The notes: generated by a model from the sequence alone, not told the origin. DNA of 64,000 nucleotides from Lingula anatina (GCF_001039355.2 NW_019776146.1:1-64000), one strand, 5' to 3'. Numbered from the stretch's first letter, positions 54,444 to 64,000 are shown. Translations and numbers: made by a program.

Positions 54444-57400
54444 AAGTGCACAAACTGGGCAAATTTCTTGAAAATGCTTTAAGATTCAATCTCTATTCAA
54501 TCATCTGACACATAAAAACAAATAATTTGAAATCAGAAATCAGAATAAGAAATAAGAAATCCGCTTTGTGCAGTATTTTATATTTGTAAAGCTACATAGC
54601 TGGTAAAGTTCTTGAGACAATACTTTGATGATGAGGCAACAGTAAAAATAATAAATAGTGGTTTATTTTGAGAAAATAAATACTAAAATAAACAATAAAT
54701 ATAGATACTTTTTCACAAGAAACTTCACTCCTCAATAAAATCCTTGCCACATGCATTTCTTACCAGGAATGCACTTTCATAGTGAGTTTCTACAGTCAAT
54801 CAATTTAGGCCTATAACTATCTAACTTTCATGTGGCTAAGTTATTTGTCCTTTTTTCCCTCTCCTCTCAAAATATTGATACATAAATAAGAGTATATAGT
54901 GCATGGTAACTCTGTTTACGTAACAAGGGAATCGAAAGTTTTAGATAAAGAATCAAAATTAATATGAAGAAATCCACAATTGTAGAGTTCAATCAAACAA
55001 AATATTTCAATGTTCAAAACTGAAAGGTCTTTATCAACATAAGATAAAGCTATCCCAACTTTCCCTTGATTTCATCATTTATTTAAAAAATGTCAAGGTT
55101 GTGAGGCCAAAATTTCAATATGACACTAAACTATATGGAGTGGTGTCAAAGTCCTGACACAGTGAATCCTAGGGCAAAAACAACTCCCAGAATTCCCCAC
55201 AACAGGAAACAGGTCTGGTCATGTGACCCAGCACTGGGAGAACTCACACTATAGGGCCATGCACATTGCTCTACCTGCAGTTCAGGCGTGGCTCCCATGG
55301 GTCTTGCTTCCTCCAGTTCTTTGCTGAGGTTTTCGATCTCTTTCTGCTTCTCCTCCAACATTGTCTGAACGGTGTCGTAGTCTTCCTGCAGTTTGCTCTG
55401 AAATGCAAGAAGAGAGTGACATCAGGTTTGATAATTGCATTTCAATTTATTATTTTCAAAACTAAATATTTACATTCTACATAAACATCAAAGATGAAGT
55501 GTTCTTTGACAATCGTCCAATTTGTATTGAATATGTAACAAATTCCCAAAAACTATGAATCATATTAGCATTCAACTTTACTTTTGGTTGATGTCAAATG
55601 TTCGCTAATTCTAAAATAAAGAATCTATTGGCCCAAGACATAAGCCTCTTCTTTCTCTTTGTTCAAAATATGCAATATGTAAACTACTAACAATTTATCT
55701 TGGGGAAAAAGTGAGAAAAATTTGCTTTAAAAGTTAACACCAAAGGGGGGGGATATGGGGGTTCAAATGCACCACCTGTTTTTTTTTTTTTTGTTTTTTG
55801 TTTTTTTTTTTTTTTTGCTTTAAAAAGCATCACCCCAAATAAAAATTTGATCAATGTACACAAAGGTTGTGTAGTTACGACCACTTTTTCAGAAAACACC
55901 CCCCCCCCTTTTCAAATCACTGGCTCTGTGCCTGCAGTCTATAGTTCAGAAAACACCACAAGAGGTCACCTCTGTGGTGCTGAATTACCTGGAAATCAGT
56001 CAGGTTCTCCAGCTCTCCCTGTAGGCTCTCTATCTGCAGCGACATCTGCTCTATACTGGACTCCTTCTCCTGGAGAAGATCCGTCAGGTAGCTTGCCTCA
56101 TCTGCCTGCTACAATTGTTATAATTATAATTATATTCATTTATATAAAAATTTTGAATCAATGATATATCAAAGTCCACACCAGATTTATCGATTTGTAG
56201 CACGTGTACACATTAAAACAGCAACACTTTCAGCACATACACATCCCTGGCTGTCAGCTTGCTTCACAGTATTATATTATTATAAAGTTATGCCCTATCC
56301 CTGGCTGTCAGCTTGCTTCACAGTATTATATTATTATAAAGTTATGCCCTAACTTTTGGTCATAAATCATAAAGACAGTGTGCATAACATGAGAATTGTG
56401 TTGTTTTCTCCTTTAAATTCTATTCTGAGTTACAAATAGCAGTTTCTCCAGCTCTCCTTGTAGACTCTCTATCTGTAGCGACATCTGCTCTATACCAGAG
56501 AAGGTATGTCAGGTAGCTTGCCTCATCTGCCTGCTACAATTATTACCGTAATTACAGGTGTATTTAATTCATTATCTATAACAATTTTAGTAAATAATAT
56601 ACTAAGCCACAACCCTAATCATTAATTTGTGATATATACATACACTACAAAAAAAAAAAAGCAATTTCATGACACACACACCCCTGAGCGTCAGCTTGCT
56701 TCAATAATTATAAAATTATGTCTTAACTCCTGGTCATAAATCATAGAAAATATCCGCTAAGTGTCTTCTAATGTAGGACATGAGAAAACTGCAAGTAAAG
56801 AGTCCACCTCATTCATTTTGACATAAAGGATAACTCATGTCCTCACCATTATACACCAGACTCGCACAACAGACCGTGACAAGATGCTCTGACACCATTA
56901 TCTTGCTTCACCTGTAATTTCAATACACAGGTGAGGTTTACCTGTTTGTCTCTTGCCATCTGCTGTGTCTGCTGTAGCTGGGCGTTCAGATGTTCTATCT
57001 CTTCATTCTTCTCGGCCAGCAGGGCCTGTGCAAACTCGGGCATAGGGGTGGTGTCCACTTGCTCTCTCAGACGCTCAATATCAGCCTGAAAAAAACAAGT
57101 AGAGTCTGTTAAGTATCATGTAGAAAGGCTAGTGACAATGTGTGATGACACACACATGCTACTGAGGATCTCTGTCTAAATTTTTGATTTGTCATCCAAC
57201 AGTTTCAGTGGATATAATATTATTAAGGAAAAATAAGCTGCCACCTGCTGTGAATTCCATTTCTTTGGTCAAGACCAAAATGGATGGCAGCAAAAACTGT
57301 TAGGACACAATAATTTTGAATTATATTTTACGAGGTGAACAATTTCCAAATACAATACACTGCAGCTTGAATTGTGGAAAGATTACTTTCCACAGCAAAT

Positions 57401-59860
57401 TCTATAATCAGTTTTGAACGAGACCCTAACAACAAGCTTCAAAGGTTTTCTTTCATAGATTTCACTTATATGATATCTGAATTGCACTCTCCCCCCCTCA
57501 CCACACACACACTCACAGTATGACTACCTACACTGTAGATACCATAACAGGCATGTATTTACTACCAGGGATACACACCTTGCCTTAATCACATTAAGTA
57601 CACATTGTTAAAGGTGATACAGTTGACACAGTTTATCTCTTCCAGTAAATATGAACAATTTCCCTGACTGTGTCTCCTTGCCCACTGTGTGCCCCCTGGT
57701 TTATCTAAGATTTAAAATTTGGACCATCTCATGAGAATTACAACTGCCAGTCAGAATTTTTAAAATATAAATTGTAGTGTAACAGGATGGTTTTGGTCTC
57801 TAAACTGACAGTTTGATACCTAAACACAACAGTTTCTCAATCACCTAGATCAATGATGTGCCTGAACTGTGCCTTAATATTAGGAATTCACAGTAGCTTG
57901 TACTTGCCTCGTATATATATATCCCACCACCTGCTAGTACTTGTACACCAGCACATACACACACACACAAATAAAAAATCACATTTTAATATCCCAGTCT
58001 AGGCCTGCCTTTGCTCTCTGGCCCTCTACCATTCACACCAGTGCATAATACAACTTTTAGCCTTCCCTCCAATCTGATAACCGCTGAAGTAGAGGTGGAA
58101 ATAACAATAGTGTTACGCTGACTGGGGCTTACAGCTGGGGTTTTCATTCAGTGAAAGGAGGCAATGTGTACAGTTACCTGTTGGGTGCTTTTGTTAACTT
58201 TGACCTCTTTTCATGCAGCCTTCACCCGTTTTGTTTATTAGTACACATGCTTTTCTTTGTTGTTTGTGATACCCTCTTGTACAGCTTTTACTCTTGATTT
58301 GTTTGTTTCATTCGACTATAACTTTAATTTTTTTATTTTGATTTTCTATTAATTTATGTTTACCTTTAGTACAAATCTACATTTTTTACTTTCATCTATC
58401 TTGTTTCATTTGTTACCTGCTAGACTAGTACAACTTTCACCTTTGCCTCACTTGTTTCTGATCTACCCTCTAGTACAAGTTAACTTTCACTTGTCTCACT
58501 TGTTTTTGATCCTCCCTCTGGTACAACTTACACTCTTGATATTCCCTCGCTGCATATTATACTGCCTTCTTGACTTGTCTTATTTCATTTCCACTGTTGC
58601 ATCTTTCAATTTTCACAATACTAACCAGTAGTGCATTTTTCCATTCACTGAAAATGTTCTCTCTTCCAACTACCCTCTAGTACACATGTGCAGCTTGACT
58701 GACTTTTTTTAAATCTGCAACCCACAACTCTTGAATTCTACATTCATGCTACTCTCTGGCACATATGTGCAACTGTCACTCTTGACTATCTTGTATATTT
58801 TCTCCTCTGATACAACTTTCATTCCTGATTACCTGTTTAAACTACCCTTTTGCTTGCATGTACAACTCTTTAGTGACTTGTTTATACTACATTTACTGCA
58901 CAGACAACTTTTATTCCTGATGGCCGTGCTTCTTACCCTCTAATACAGTTGTAATATATATTTTTATTTTCTATAAAAATGCTACATTTAACAGCATGAC
59001 ATACATTTTCCTGTAACCCAAGGGTTAAAACACACTTCACCTAGAGTTACACTATTTTTTTCTTTCTTTCTTTTATTTATTTATTTATTTATTTTTACCC
59101 TTTCTAAGTCCATCCATTTATTTTGAGTACATTTCACTCCTGTAATTTCAAACAAGAAGGGACTATTCCTGGCACTCACCATCAGCCTTCATTTTCAACT
59201 TACTTGCTTCTTACCCTCTTATACAGATGTCAGTTTAATTATCTTTTATATTTATGCTACCTTTAGAGCACTTTGACCCCATTTCCAGAATTTAGATCGA
59301 TCTACTTTAGATCGACCTAACTCCCTAGGGGATCACGCTAAATAGCTGTCAGCCAAGCGGAGACAAAAGTTAATTACCCCCTTACAGCTTGTAGTAGGCG
59401 GGACGGACATTTAAGCCGGATTATCTGACAGTAATCTAGTGAGACTCCCCGCGGGGATAGATCGATCTAAAAGCTCTGGGAATACAGCCTTTGTGCCTCC
59501 CTGTCACCAATATTTATAACACACCTCACCGAGAGTAGCACTATTTTTTCTTTTTTTTTTCTCCTTTCTGAGTCTGTCCACTTAGTTAAAGCACATTTTA
59601 CCTCTTAAATTCCCCCAAAAAGACTGGACTACTCCAGCCACTCACCATCAACTTTCTTCTCTCCGTCTCCAGCTCCTCCATCTTCTCCGCCTTCTCCAGA
59701 CCAGACTGGTCCATCTCATTCTTGGTGAGCTCTAGCTGAGCTGTCAACAGACTGATCTGCTCGTCTCTGTCAGCCAGCTGGGTCTTCAGACTGCCAAGAT
59801 CCTGCTCCAGCTCCTCCAACTGAAATAGAAACAATTTGTACTCAATTTGTGTCATAAGAA

Positions 59861-59908
<48 letters not shown>

Positions 59909-62199
59909 ATTAAGGTAATTACTCACTGTTTTCAAATAGAGTAAATTGTAAATTTTTTTAAAAATCATATATATGAAAGTTTGATAATTTTGCTCAATGA
60001 AAAGATCCAGTCATTAACGTATAAGCATCATTTTTATTACCATTATTATCATTAATATTATTCAGGGGCAGATTGAGGCCGTCTTCTGGGTCTGGAAGAC
60101 GGTCAGATATTTCAAGTTTTCATTGATGGGCATCTAACGTTTTCTGTCAGAAGACAGTCGAAAATGGAGGATGGCTCAACAAAGATAACTTACAAAACTG
60201 TCAGAAAATATCTCTGGATCCGCCCCTGTTATTATTATCATCACCACATCATCATTGTCTGTTCTTCTCGGCCAATGCCTCCTTCCCTTCATTCTATGAT
60301 TATTATTTGTATTATCATTATTATCATTATCATCCTCATTATCATCATCACCATTATTATATCATCACATCATCACCACCCACCTGTCTGTTCTTCCCGT
60401 CCAGTGCGTCCTGCCCCTCCTCCAGCTGTGTGGTCAGTAGCTGGACCCTGTCCACCCCGGGGTCAGCCACACCGCTGTGTCTCTGCTCCTCTAGCTGAGA
60501 CTTGAGGGAGGAAATCTGGACCAGCTGGTCACACACCTGTTGTTGGAGGGCGTCCTTGTCATGGGTCAGCTCCTGGAGGAGGACGAGGAGGAAGTTCTAA
60601 GTAGTATTGTGTTACTTGAAATTGCTTTGTCTTTTTTACTATTTTTCAAAATTGTACAGAGAGCATTTACCCCTTTCTCAAGTGTACTGTTTGTAGACTT
60701 GTAAAAATAATGAAAAAAAAATAGATGACTCCTCATGTAGCAGTTAATCTTCAATTTATTTTCAATGGTTTTACTTAGGCTGTATTAACTTCCAGTTGAA
60801 ATTTTCATGGTTTTGAACGTTTTTATTATAGTGTCTTTAACAGAATGTACTAGGTAAGTGTCATTCTATCCTTATATTGTCATCCTATTTTACTCAAATA
60901 AAAGATATGATTCTAATAAAAGATATGTTGATTGCCAATAAAGTTATACCAACCTGTTCCAGCTGGCGCTGTTTCTTCAACTCTGTTTCCAGTTCTTCTT
61001 TCCGCTGCCTCAGAGTCTGCTCTGAGCTTGTCTTGATCTCTAGCTGGTTCTCCAGGTCCTCCACCCGCTCACTGCTGCCCTCTGCTGGCAGAGTTTTCAA
61101 CTCCTGGGTCAGCTTCTCAATGGCGGCTTGAGCCTCAGAGAGCTCCTCCTCAAGACCAGTCACTCTCTGTGTTAGAAAAATGCAATTAACAGAGAATAGC
61201 ATAAATTCATATACAAAAATTACTATCTTTTAAATCAGCAAAAATAAAGATACCACCTAAAGTTAGCTGCAATATTTTTCTAATAGGCAGTTGCAAATGA
61301 ATACCCTATGTCTGTTAAAGAGCTGAAAAACCCAAAATGAATGCTGAAAAAGATGCCCTCTGTTTTCTCTGTTCTCTTAAATCAGTCATGAAATCTATAG
61401 CCCTAAAAGGTGTTCTTTAAATTCTCCTCCTTTCATTACTATACTAAGCAATTTGTACACCACCCTCCCCACCATCTCCATCCTCCTCCTCCTCCTCACT
61501 TACCTGTAACGCCTCCTGTTCAGCAGTGGCCTTGACCTCCAGTTCGTGCTCCAGGTGATCAATAGTGGAGCGCAGTTCCTGGACGTTGACGTCTTTCTCC
61601 TCCAGGTCCTTCTGGAGCTTGTCTTGCTGCTGGCGAGCCTCCGTCTGAGTCTCACTGCGCTCCTGTAGGGCTTCCTCCAACTCTTCAACCTAATCNTACC
61701 CAGGTTCTTCTAATATTTTACCTGTCACTGATGCATGGGAGAGGGAACATAACCACAGACTCACATATTCAGTTCCAAGTCTAAAAGTCCTTTATTAAGT
61801 CCAAGCATTCAGCCTTTATACACATTATCTCCAGAGAATCTCTCTGCATGCCACAGTGGCAGCAACTCATTTAAATACTAATTGCAATGCAATAGATAAC
61901 AATTGAGGGCTTCTACTTTTAAGTTATATCAGTTCTACTTATCAGGTATACCTATACAGAGGATGATAAATATTCATTCAAGACTAAAGTAAGGTGAATG
62001 ATAATATGCTGACTGATTACAAGTATAAACATAATATGTAAATGAGTGATTTCATCACATGCATTTAGTGGTCCTTAACAAAAGACAATTTAGAAAACTG
62101 TCAGAAAATATCTCCGGATCAGCCCCTGTTATCATCATCACCACATCATCACCACCCACCTGTCTGTTCTTCCCGTCCAGCTCCTCCTTCCCCTCCTTC

Positions 62200-62251
<52 letters not shown>

Positions 62252-63574
62252 ATCATCACATCATCGCCACTTACCTGTCTATTCTTCCCTTCCAGCTCCT
62301 CCTGACCCTCCTCCAGCTGTGTGGTCAGTAGCTGGACCCTGTCCACCCCGGGGTCAGCCACACCGCTGTGTCTCTGCTCCTCTAGCTGAGACTTGAGGGA
62401 GGAGATCTGGACCAGCTGGTCACACACCTGCTGCTGGAGGGCGTCCTTGTCATGGGTCAGCTCCTGGAGGAGGATGAGGAGGAAGTTCTAAGTAGTATTG
62501 TGTTACTTGAAATTGCTTTGTCTTTTTTACTATTTTTCAAAATTGTACAGAGAGCATTTACCCCTTTCTCAAGTGTACTGTTTGTAGACTTGTAAAAATA
62601 ATGAAAAAAAAAATAGATGACTCCTCATGTAGCAGTTAATCTTCAATTTATTTTCAATGGTTTTACTTAGGCTGTATTAACTTCCAGTTGAAATTTTCAT
62701 GGTTTTGAACGTTTTATTATAGTGTTTTTAACAGAATGTACTAGGTAAGTGCCATTCTATCCTAATATTGTCATCCTATTTTACTCAAATAAAAGATATG
62801 ATTCTAAGGGCATGTTAATTGCGAATAAAGTTATACAAACCTGTTCCAGCTGGCGCTGTTTCTTCAACTCTGTCTCCAGTTCTTCTTTCCGCTGCCTCAG
62901 AGTCTGCTCTGAGCTTGTCTTGATCTCTAGCTGGTTCTCCAGGTCCTCCACCCGCTCACTGCTGCCCTCTGCTGGCAGAGTTTTCAACTCCTGGGTCAGC
63001 TTCTCAATGGCGGCTTGAGCCTCAGAGAGCTCCTCCTCAAGACCAGTCACTCTCTGTGTTAGAAAAATGCAATTAACAGAGAATAGCATAAATTCATATA
63101 CAAAAATTACCATCTTTTAAATCAGCAAAGATAAAGATACCACCAAAAGTTAGCTGCAATATTTTTCTAATAGGCAGTTGCAAATGAATAACCTATGTCT
63201 GTTAAGGAGCTGGAAAACACAAAATAAATGCTGAAAAAGATGCCCTCTGTTTTCTCTGTTCTCTAAATTTCAGACATGAAATCTATAGCCTTAAAAGGTG
63301 TTCTTTACATTCTCCTCCTTTCATTACTATAATAAGCAATATGAACACCACCCACCCCACCATCTCCATCCTCCTCCTCCTCACTTACCTCTAACGCCTC
63401 CTGTTCAGCAGTGGCCTTGACCTCCAGTTCACGCTCCAGATGGTCAATGGTGGAGCGCAGTTCCTGAACGTTGACGTCTTTTTCCTCCAGGTCCTTCTGG
63501 AGCTTGTCTTGCTGCTGGCGAGCCTCCGTCTGAGTCTCACTGCGCTCCTGTAGGGCTTCCTCCAACTCTTCAAC
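35872..63574 (-). CDS. Pericentrin/AKAP9-family centrosomal coiled-coil protein, 3' part of gene
   Basis: Thirty-one distinct exons (34 if the duplicated block counts twice) join in phase without a stop to the TAA at 35872-35874, about 1886 residues (2082 with both copies). The 5' exons lie beyond the right edge. Family members are long coiled-coil scaffolds that anchor gamma-tubulin complexes and kinases at the pericentriolar matrix or Golgi. Almost the whole encoded sequence is heptad-like, rich in Glu, Gln, Lys and Leu, and is followed by the PACT centrosome-targeting domain and a Pro-rich tail. Invertebrates usually have one gene for the vertebrate PCNT/AKAP9 pair; which name fits cannot be settled by eye. 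Exon blocks are given in separate entries. Confidence 0.88.
36010..36262. mobile_element. Foldback MITE related to 5386-5667
   Basis: It shares ATGAAAGGAAGACCGCTTAA, GGTCTCTTCGCCTCTC and GATCAAATATGGCAG with the secernin-intron element and the TA-flanked foldback family. The right arm is more decayed, so that boundary is approximate. It lies between the last two exons of the centrosomal gene. Confidence 0.5.
37385..38123 (-). CDS. PACT domain exons
   Basis: Exons 38123-37882 and 37461-37385 encode the PACT domain: QRLYGKYLRAESFRKALVYQ, KKYLLLLVGGFRDCEEETLA, RMGG, then FRSAVRLVIAVCRLKFLVRK and KWKRATK. This module docks pericentrin and AKAP450 at the centrosome and binds calmodulin through the hydrophobic-basic final helix, which here spans the splice junction. 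The close match makes this the firmest family assignment in the minus-strand gene. Confidence 0.95.
38377..38404. repeat. (GA)n microsatellite
   Basis: A GA-rich tract lies in the intron after exon 38708-38481. Confidence 0.8.
38481..43843 (-). CDS. Coiled-coil exons upstream of PACT
   Basis: Transcript order: 43843-43632, 43248-43065, 42599-42489, 42189-41980, 41615-41436, 40983-40844, 40441-40330, 39954-39769 and 38708-38481; all phases match across GT..AG introns. The encoded sequence is continuous coiled coil, for example LQYELDQERALHTEVRTSYE, LEGQLSESQRIELQTAQERD and FVSRLSQEKAELRDTLANLE. Exon 42189-41980 ends in an Arg/Gln/Glu run (RQRQRESDREREQDRQRQ) over an AG-rich sequence. No catalytic or membrane segment is seen. 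Confidence 0.85.
39549..39803. repeat. Tandem copies of an exon end with decoy donors
   Basis: The sequence around the donor of exon 39954-39769 (CTCACCTGTGAACCTGCCCCC on the plus strand) recurs downstream in the intron at about 39556, 39622 and 39688 with a spacing of roughly 66-78 bp. Two copies retain CAG|GTGAG on the minus strand; the third reads CAGATGAG and has lost it. Confidence 0.8.
40727..40822. repeat. 24-bp minisatellite next to a splice donor
   Basis: Four units of GGAGTACTAACACAGTTATT plus four bases repeat at exactly 24 bp, followed by a partial unit GGGAGTACTCACC that contains the donor of exon 40983-40844. Confidence 0.85.
44207..49878 (-). CDS. Central coiled-coil exons of the pericentrin/AKAP9-like gene
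   Basis: Transcript order: 49878-49714, 49112-48594, 48324-48051, 47669-47485, 47098-46898, 46485-46318, 45700-45505, 44993-44771 and 44357-44207, phases matching throughout. The 173-codon exon 49112-48594 contains about four 25-residue repeats (EKDQHIQQLQAQFQETKDKL type). Exon 46485-46318 has a non-heptad segment, DWRASLIQAINFVFSKEREG, which recalls a conserved patch in the family. The rest is heptad-like. Confidence 0.85.
45070..45284. mobile_element. PIF/Harbinger-like MITE, TTA target duplication
   Basis: The 215-bp element begins GACCCCATTTCCAGAGATTA and ends CTCTGGGAATACAGCC; inner arms GATCGATCTACTTTAGAT and GATAGATCGATCTAAAAG face each other. TTA directly flanks both ends. A nearly identical 215-bp copy is at 59275-59489. 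Confidence 0.75.
45683..46040. repeat. Decayed duplication of an exon 5' edge
   Basis: The stretch GGCAGACTTGTGACGAGCAT...TCCTGGAACAT at the 5' edge of exon 45700-45505, with its upstream intron, recurs at about 45936-46040 (GGCAGACTTGTGGCAAGC, TCCAGGAATATTGTAACC). CTCAGGCAAG recurs three times between them. Confidence 0.6.
50741..50905. mobile_element. MITE with GTTCACATC ends
   Basis: GTTCACATCAAGACCAAATC at the left faces TCTGGTCTAAGTTAG...CTGTGAAC at the right. Independent copy of the family at 16551-16719. Confidence 0.6.
51691..51862. repeat. (GA)n tract grading into purine-rich sequence
   Basis: About 80 bp of nearly pure GA are followed by GGGAGAAAGTGAGAAGGG-type purine-rich DNA. 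It gives long open frames of Arg/Glu or Ser/Leu in several phases, which are artefacts of composition. Confidence 0.9.
52720..52870. repeat. Degenerate ACCACAACCATAA repeats
   Basis: ACCACAACC followed by ATAAACACTAATTAAATCCT-like sequence occurs about five times with variable spacing. Confidence 0.55.
54172..59819 (-). CDS. Coiled-coil exons, 5' middle part
   Basis: Transcript order: 59819-59646, 57085-56942, 56108-55989, 55397-55275 and 54285-54172. All begin and end in phase 0, so any could be skipped without breaking the frame. Encoded segments include LEELEQDLGSLKTQLADRDE, ADIERLREQVDTTPMPEFAQ, LLAEKNEEIEHLNAQLQQTQ, LLQEKESSIEQMSLQIESLQ and LQYEQHIIVLEKELKERQNI, typical of the AKAP9/pericentrin rods. 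Confidence 0.85.
54411..54440. repeat. (AAAT)n microsatellite
   Basis: About seven AAAT units lie in the intron upstream (in transcript order) of exon 54285-54172. Confidence 0.85.
55773..55817. repeat. Poly-T tract
   Basis: Runs of T broken by single G bases, in an intron. Composition only. Confidence 0.8.
56226..56347. repeat. About 55-bp direct tandem duplication
   Basis: CCCTGGCTGTCAGCTTGCTT with the following ATTATATTATTATAAAGTTA is present twice in direct succession; a diverged third copy begins near 56682. Confidence 0.85.
56443..56533 (-). pseudogene. Broken duplicate of coding exon 55989-56108
   Basis: The segment matches the exon at both ends (CAGGCAGATGAGGCAAGCTA at its start, ATAGAGAGTCTACAAGGAGA later) but has lost bases in the middle around ACCTTCTCTGGTATAGAG, which shifts the frame, and lacks the last codons and the donor. 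It is part of a roughly 450-bp tandem duplication that also includes the flanking intron. Confidence 0.75.
57086..59645 (-). other. 2.6-kb intron with a degenerate satellite
   Basis: No in-phase exon was found. From about 58190 to 59265 the motif ACCCTCTAGTACAACTTTCA with CTCTTGACTTGTTT-like sequence returns every 50-90 bp with heavy decay. The MITE at 59275 follows directly. Confidence 0.55.
59275..59489. mobile_element. PIF/Harbinger-like MITE, near-identical to 45070-45284
   Basis: Same 215-bp length, same termini GACCCCATTTCC and GGGAATACAGCC, few substitutions. TTT directly flanks both ends. Confidence 0.75.
59864..59907. repeat. (ATT)n microsatellite
   Basis: About 14 ATT units just upstream (in transcript order) of the acceptor of exon 59819-59646. 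Confidence 0.9.
60063..60228. mobile_element. hAT-like MITE with probable 8-bp target duplication
   Basis: Ends CAGGGGCAGATTGAGGCC and GGATCCGCCCCTG; the flanks ATATTATT and TTATTATT agree at seven of eight bases, although the surroundings are ATT-rich. Full-length relative of 15459-15628. Confidence 0.65.
60384..61689 (-). CDS. Three coiled-coil exons, left copy of a duplicated block
   Basis: Exons 61689-61504 (62 codons), 61166-60954 (71) and 60572-60384 (63) are all phase 0. Encoded sequence includes VEELEEALQERSETQTEARQ, RVTGLEEELSEAQAAIEKLT and ELTHDKDALQQQVCDQLVQI. The same three exons recur at 62275-63574. The block begins immediately left of the ambiguous base at 61696. Confidence 0.85.
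61696..61696. other. Single ambiguous base at duplication junction
   Basis: One n lies seven bases outside exon 61689-61504, between the two copies of the exon block, exactly as at 18477. Confidence 0.8.
61697..62076 (-). mobile_element. Candidate LTR fragment inserted in a hAT-like MITE
   Basis: Read on the minus strand it starts near TGCATGTGATGAAATCAC, has a TATAAAGG box at 61820-61813 and AATAAAGGACTTTTAGAC at 61796, the usual order of an LTR promoter and poly-A signal. It interrupts a hAT-like MITE (only the part from 62077 remains on the right) and is cut off by the n. No internal retroelement genes are in the window. Confidence 0.4.
62077..62128. mobile_element. Truncated hAT-like MITE
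   Basis: It corresponds to the right third of 60063-60228 (ACTGTCAGAAAATATCTC, ending AGCCCCTG). Confidence 0.65.
62160..62204 (-). pseudogene. Fragment of exon 62463-62275
   Basis: GAGCTGGACGGGAAGAACAG followed by ACAG|GTGGGT repeats only the last ~40 bases and the donor of the neighbouring exon. An (ATT)n tract replaces the rest. Confidence 0.6.
62201..62249. repeat. (ATT)n microsatellite
   Basis: About 16 ATT units between the exon fragment at 62160 and the donor of exon 62463-62275. Confidence 0.9.
62275..63574 (-). CDS. Three coiled-coil exons, right copy of the block
   Basis: Exons 63574-63389, 63053-62841 and 62463-62275 have the same lengths and phases as the left copy. They differ by a handful of codons, for example HLERELE for HLEHELE and QEELEGKNRQ for QDALDGKNRQ. 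If the duplication is genuine the protein contains a 196-residue tandem repeat; if allelic, only one copy belongs in the gene. This is the most 5' coding sequence of the gene in the window. Confidence 0.8.
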
Positions 63575-63585
63575 CTAATCAGGGG

Positions 63586-63619
<34 letters not shown>

Positions 63620-64000
63620 GACAGCAATAATATTTGACCCCCCCTTCCCAAACTACCAAACCTCCGCCTGCTAAGTACATTACTTCAATTGAAATTGAAT
63701 TGACCCTTTCGACGCTTACACGTGGAAATATATTGACTTAAAGAGGATAATCATGTTTGACGTTGTACCTTAGTTACAGAAAGAAAAATAAACAGCAAGA
63801 CTTGAACTCAAAATGTCAAAGAAATAAATACAAACAAACTTAGAAGGCGAGAGAGTACTAGTATATAAGACCAGGCATCAAACTGTTTTCATATATACAG
63901 CACTATACCACACTGTATTTATATATACTGCACTTTTTTATACAATCCAACTTTTGTTATATTTTGTTAGTTGCAAATAAACTTATTTTTTATTATTATT
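63575..64000 (-). other. Intron running off the right edge
   Basis: It begins with an (AAT)n tract at about 63587-63618. No exon was found; upstream exons of the centrosomal gene must lie beyond 64000. Confidence 0.6.

Noticed and set aside
60164-60505. Plus-strand frame rich in Ile and His
   Set aside because: Simple-sequence DNA plus the antisense of a real exon.

Overview
The window is animal nuclear DNA: AT-rich, with many introns (GT..AG junctions), large introns full of short repeats, and bilaterian gene families. An animal gene resembling plant L-galactose dehydrogenase, a single pericentrin/AKAP9-type gene and many MITEs fit a marine invertebrate, perhaps a lophotrochozoan; the sequence does not fix the species. 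There is nothing prokaryotic here: no operons, CRISPR arrays or phage genes. Exon models below were built by hand by joining consensus splice sites of matching phase and comparing the joined protein with remembered family members.

Layout: (1) 1-3572: no recognisable gene; a CpG-richer block near 1640-2162 ends in a strong donor site and may be the secernin promoter and leader. (2) 3573-7306 (+): complete six-exon secernin, peptidase family C69. (3) 10464-10976 (-): single-exon TOMM22, a mitochondrial import receptor. (4) 11613-17664 (+): an aldo-keto reductase of the L-galactose dehydrogenase type, head-to-head with TOMM22, with two different terminal exons. (5) 21636-24366 (-): six-exon isopentenyl-diphosphate isomerase (IDI1) with a mitochondrial-presequence-like first exon. 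(6) 24979-32482 (+): 15-exon ANKZF1/Vms1, head-to-head with IDI1. (7) 35872-63574 (-): the 3' part (31 exons, or 34 if a duplicated block is real) of a giant coiled-coil centrosomal protein ending in a PACT domain (pericentrin/AKAP9 family); its 5' end lies beyond the right edge.

The genes are housekeeping and not an obvious pathway, although TOMM22, ANKZF1 (mitochondrial and ribosome quality control) and the extended IDI1 all touch mitochondria. The two head-to-head pairs probably share promoters.

The less ordinary content is structural. Two tandem duplications (16539-20219 and 60.4-63.6 kb) each have a single ambiguous base n at the junction, which points to unmerged allelic contigs more than to true duplications. 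Several minisatellites grew out of, or abut, exon-intron junctions (IDI1 exon 5; three centrosomal-gene introns). At least five families of short inverted-repeat elements are scattered through introns and intergenic DNA, some with clear target-site duplications. I did not find a credible new multi-gene system; the best biological leads are the paired terminal exons of the reductase and the splice-junction minisatellites.
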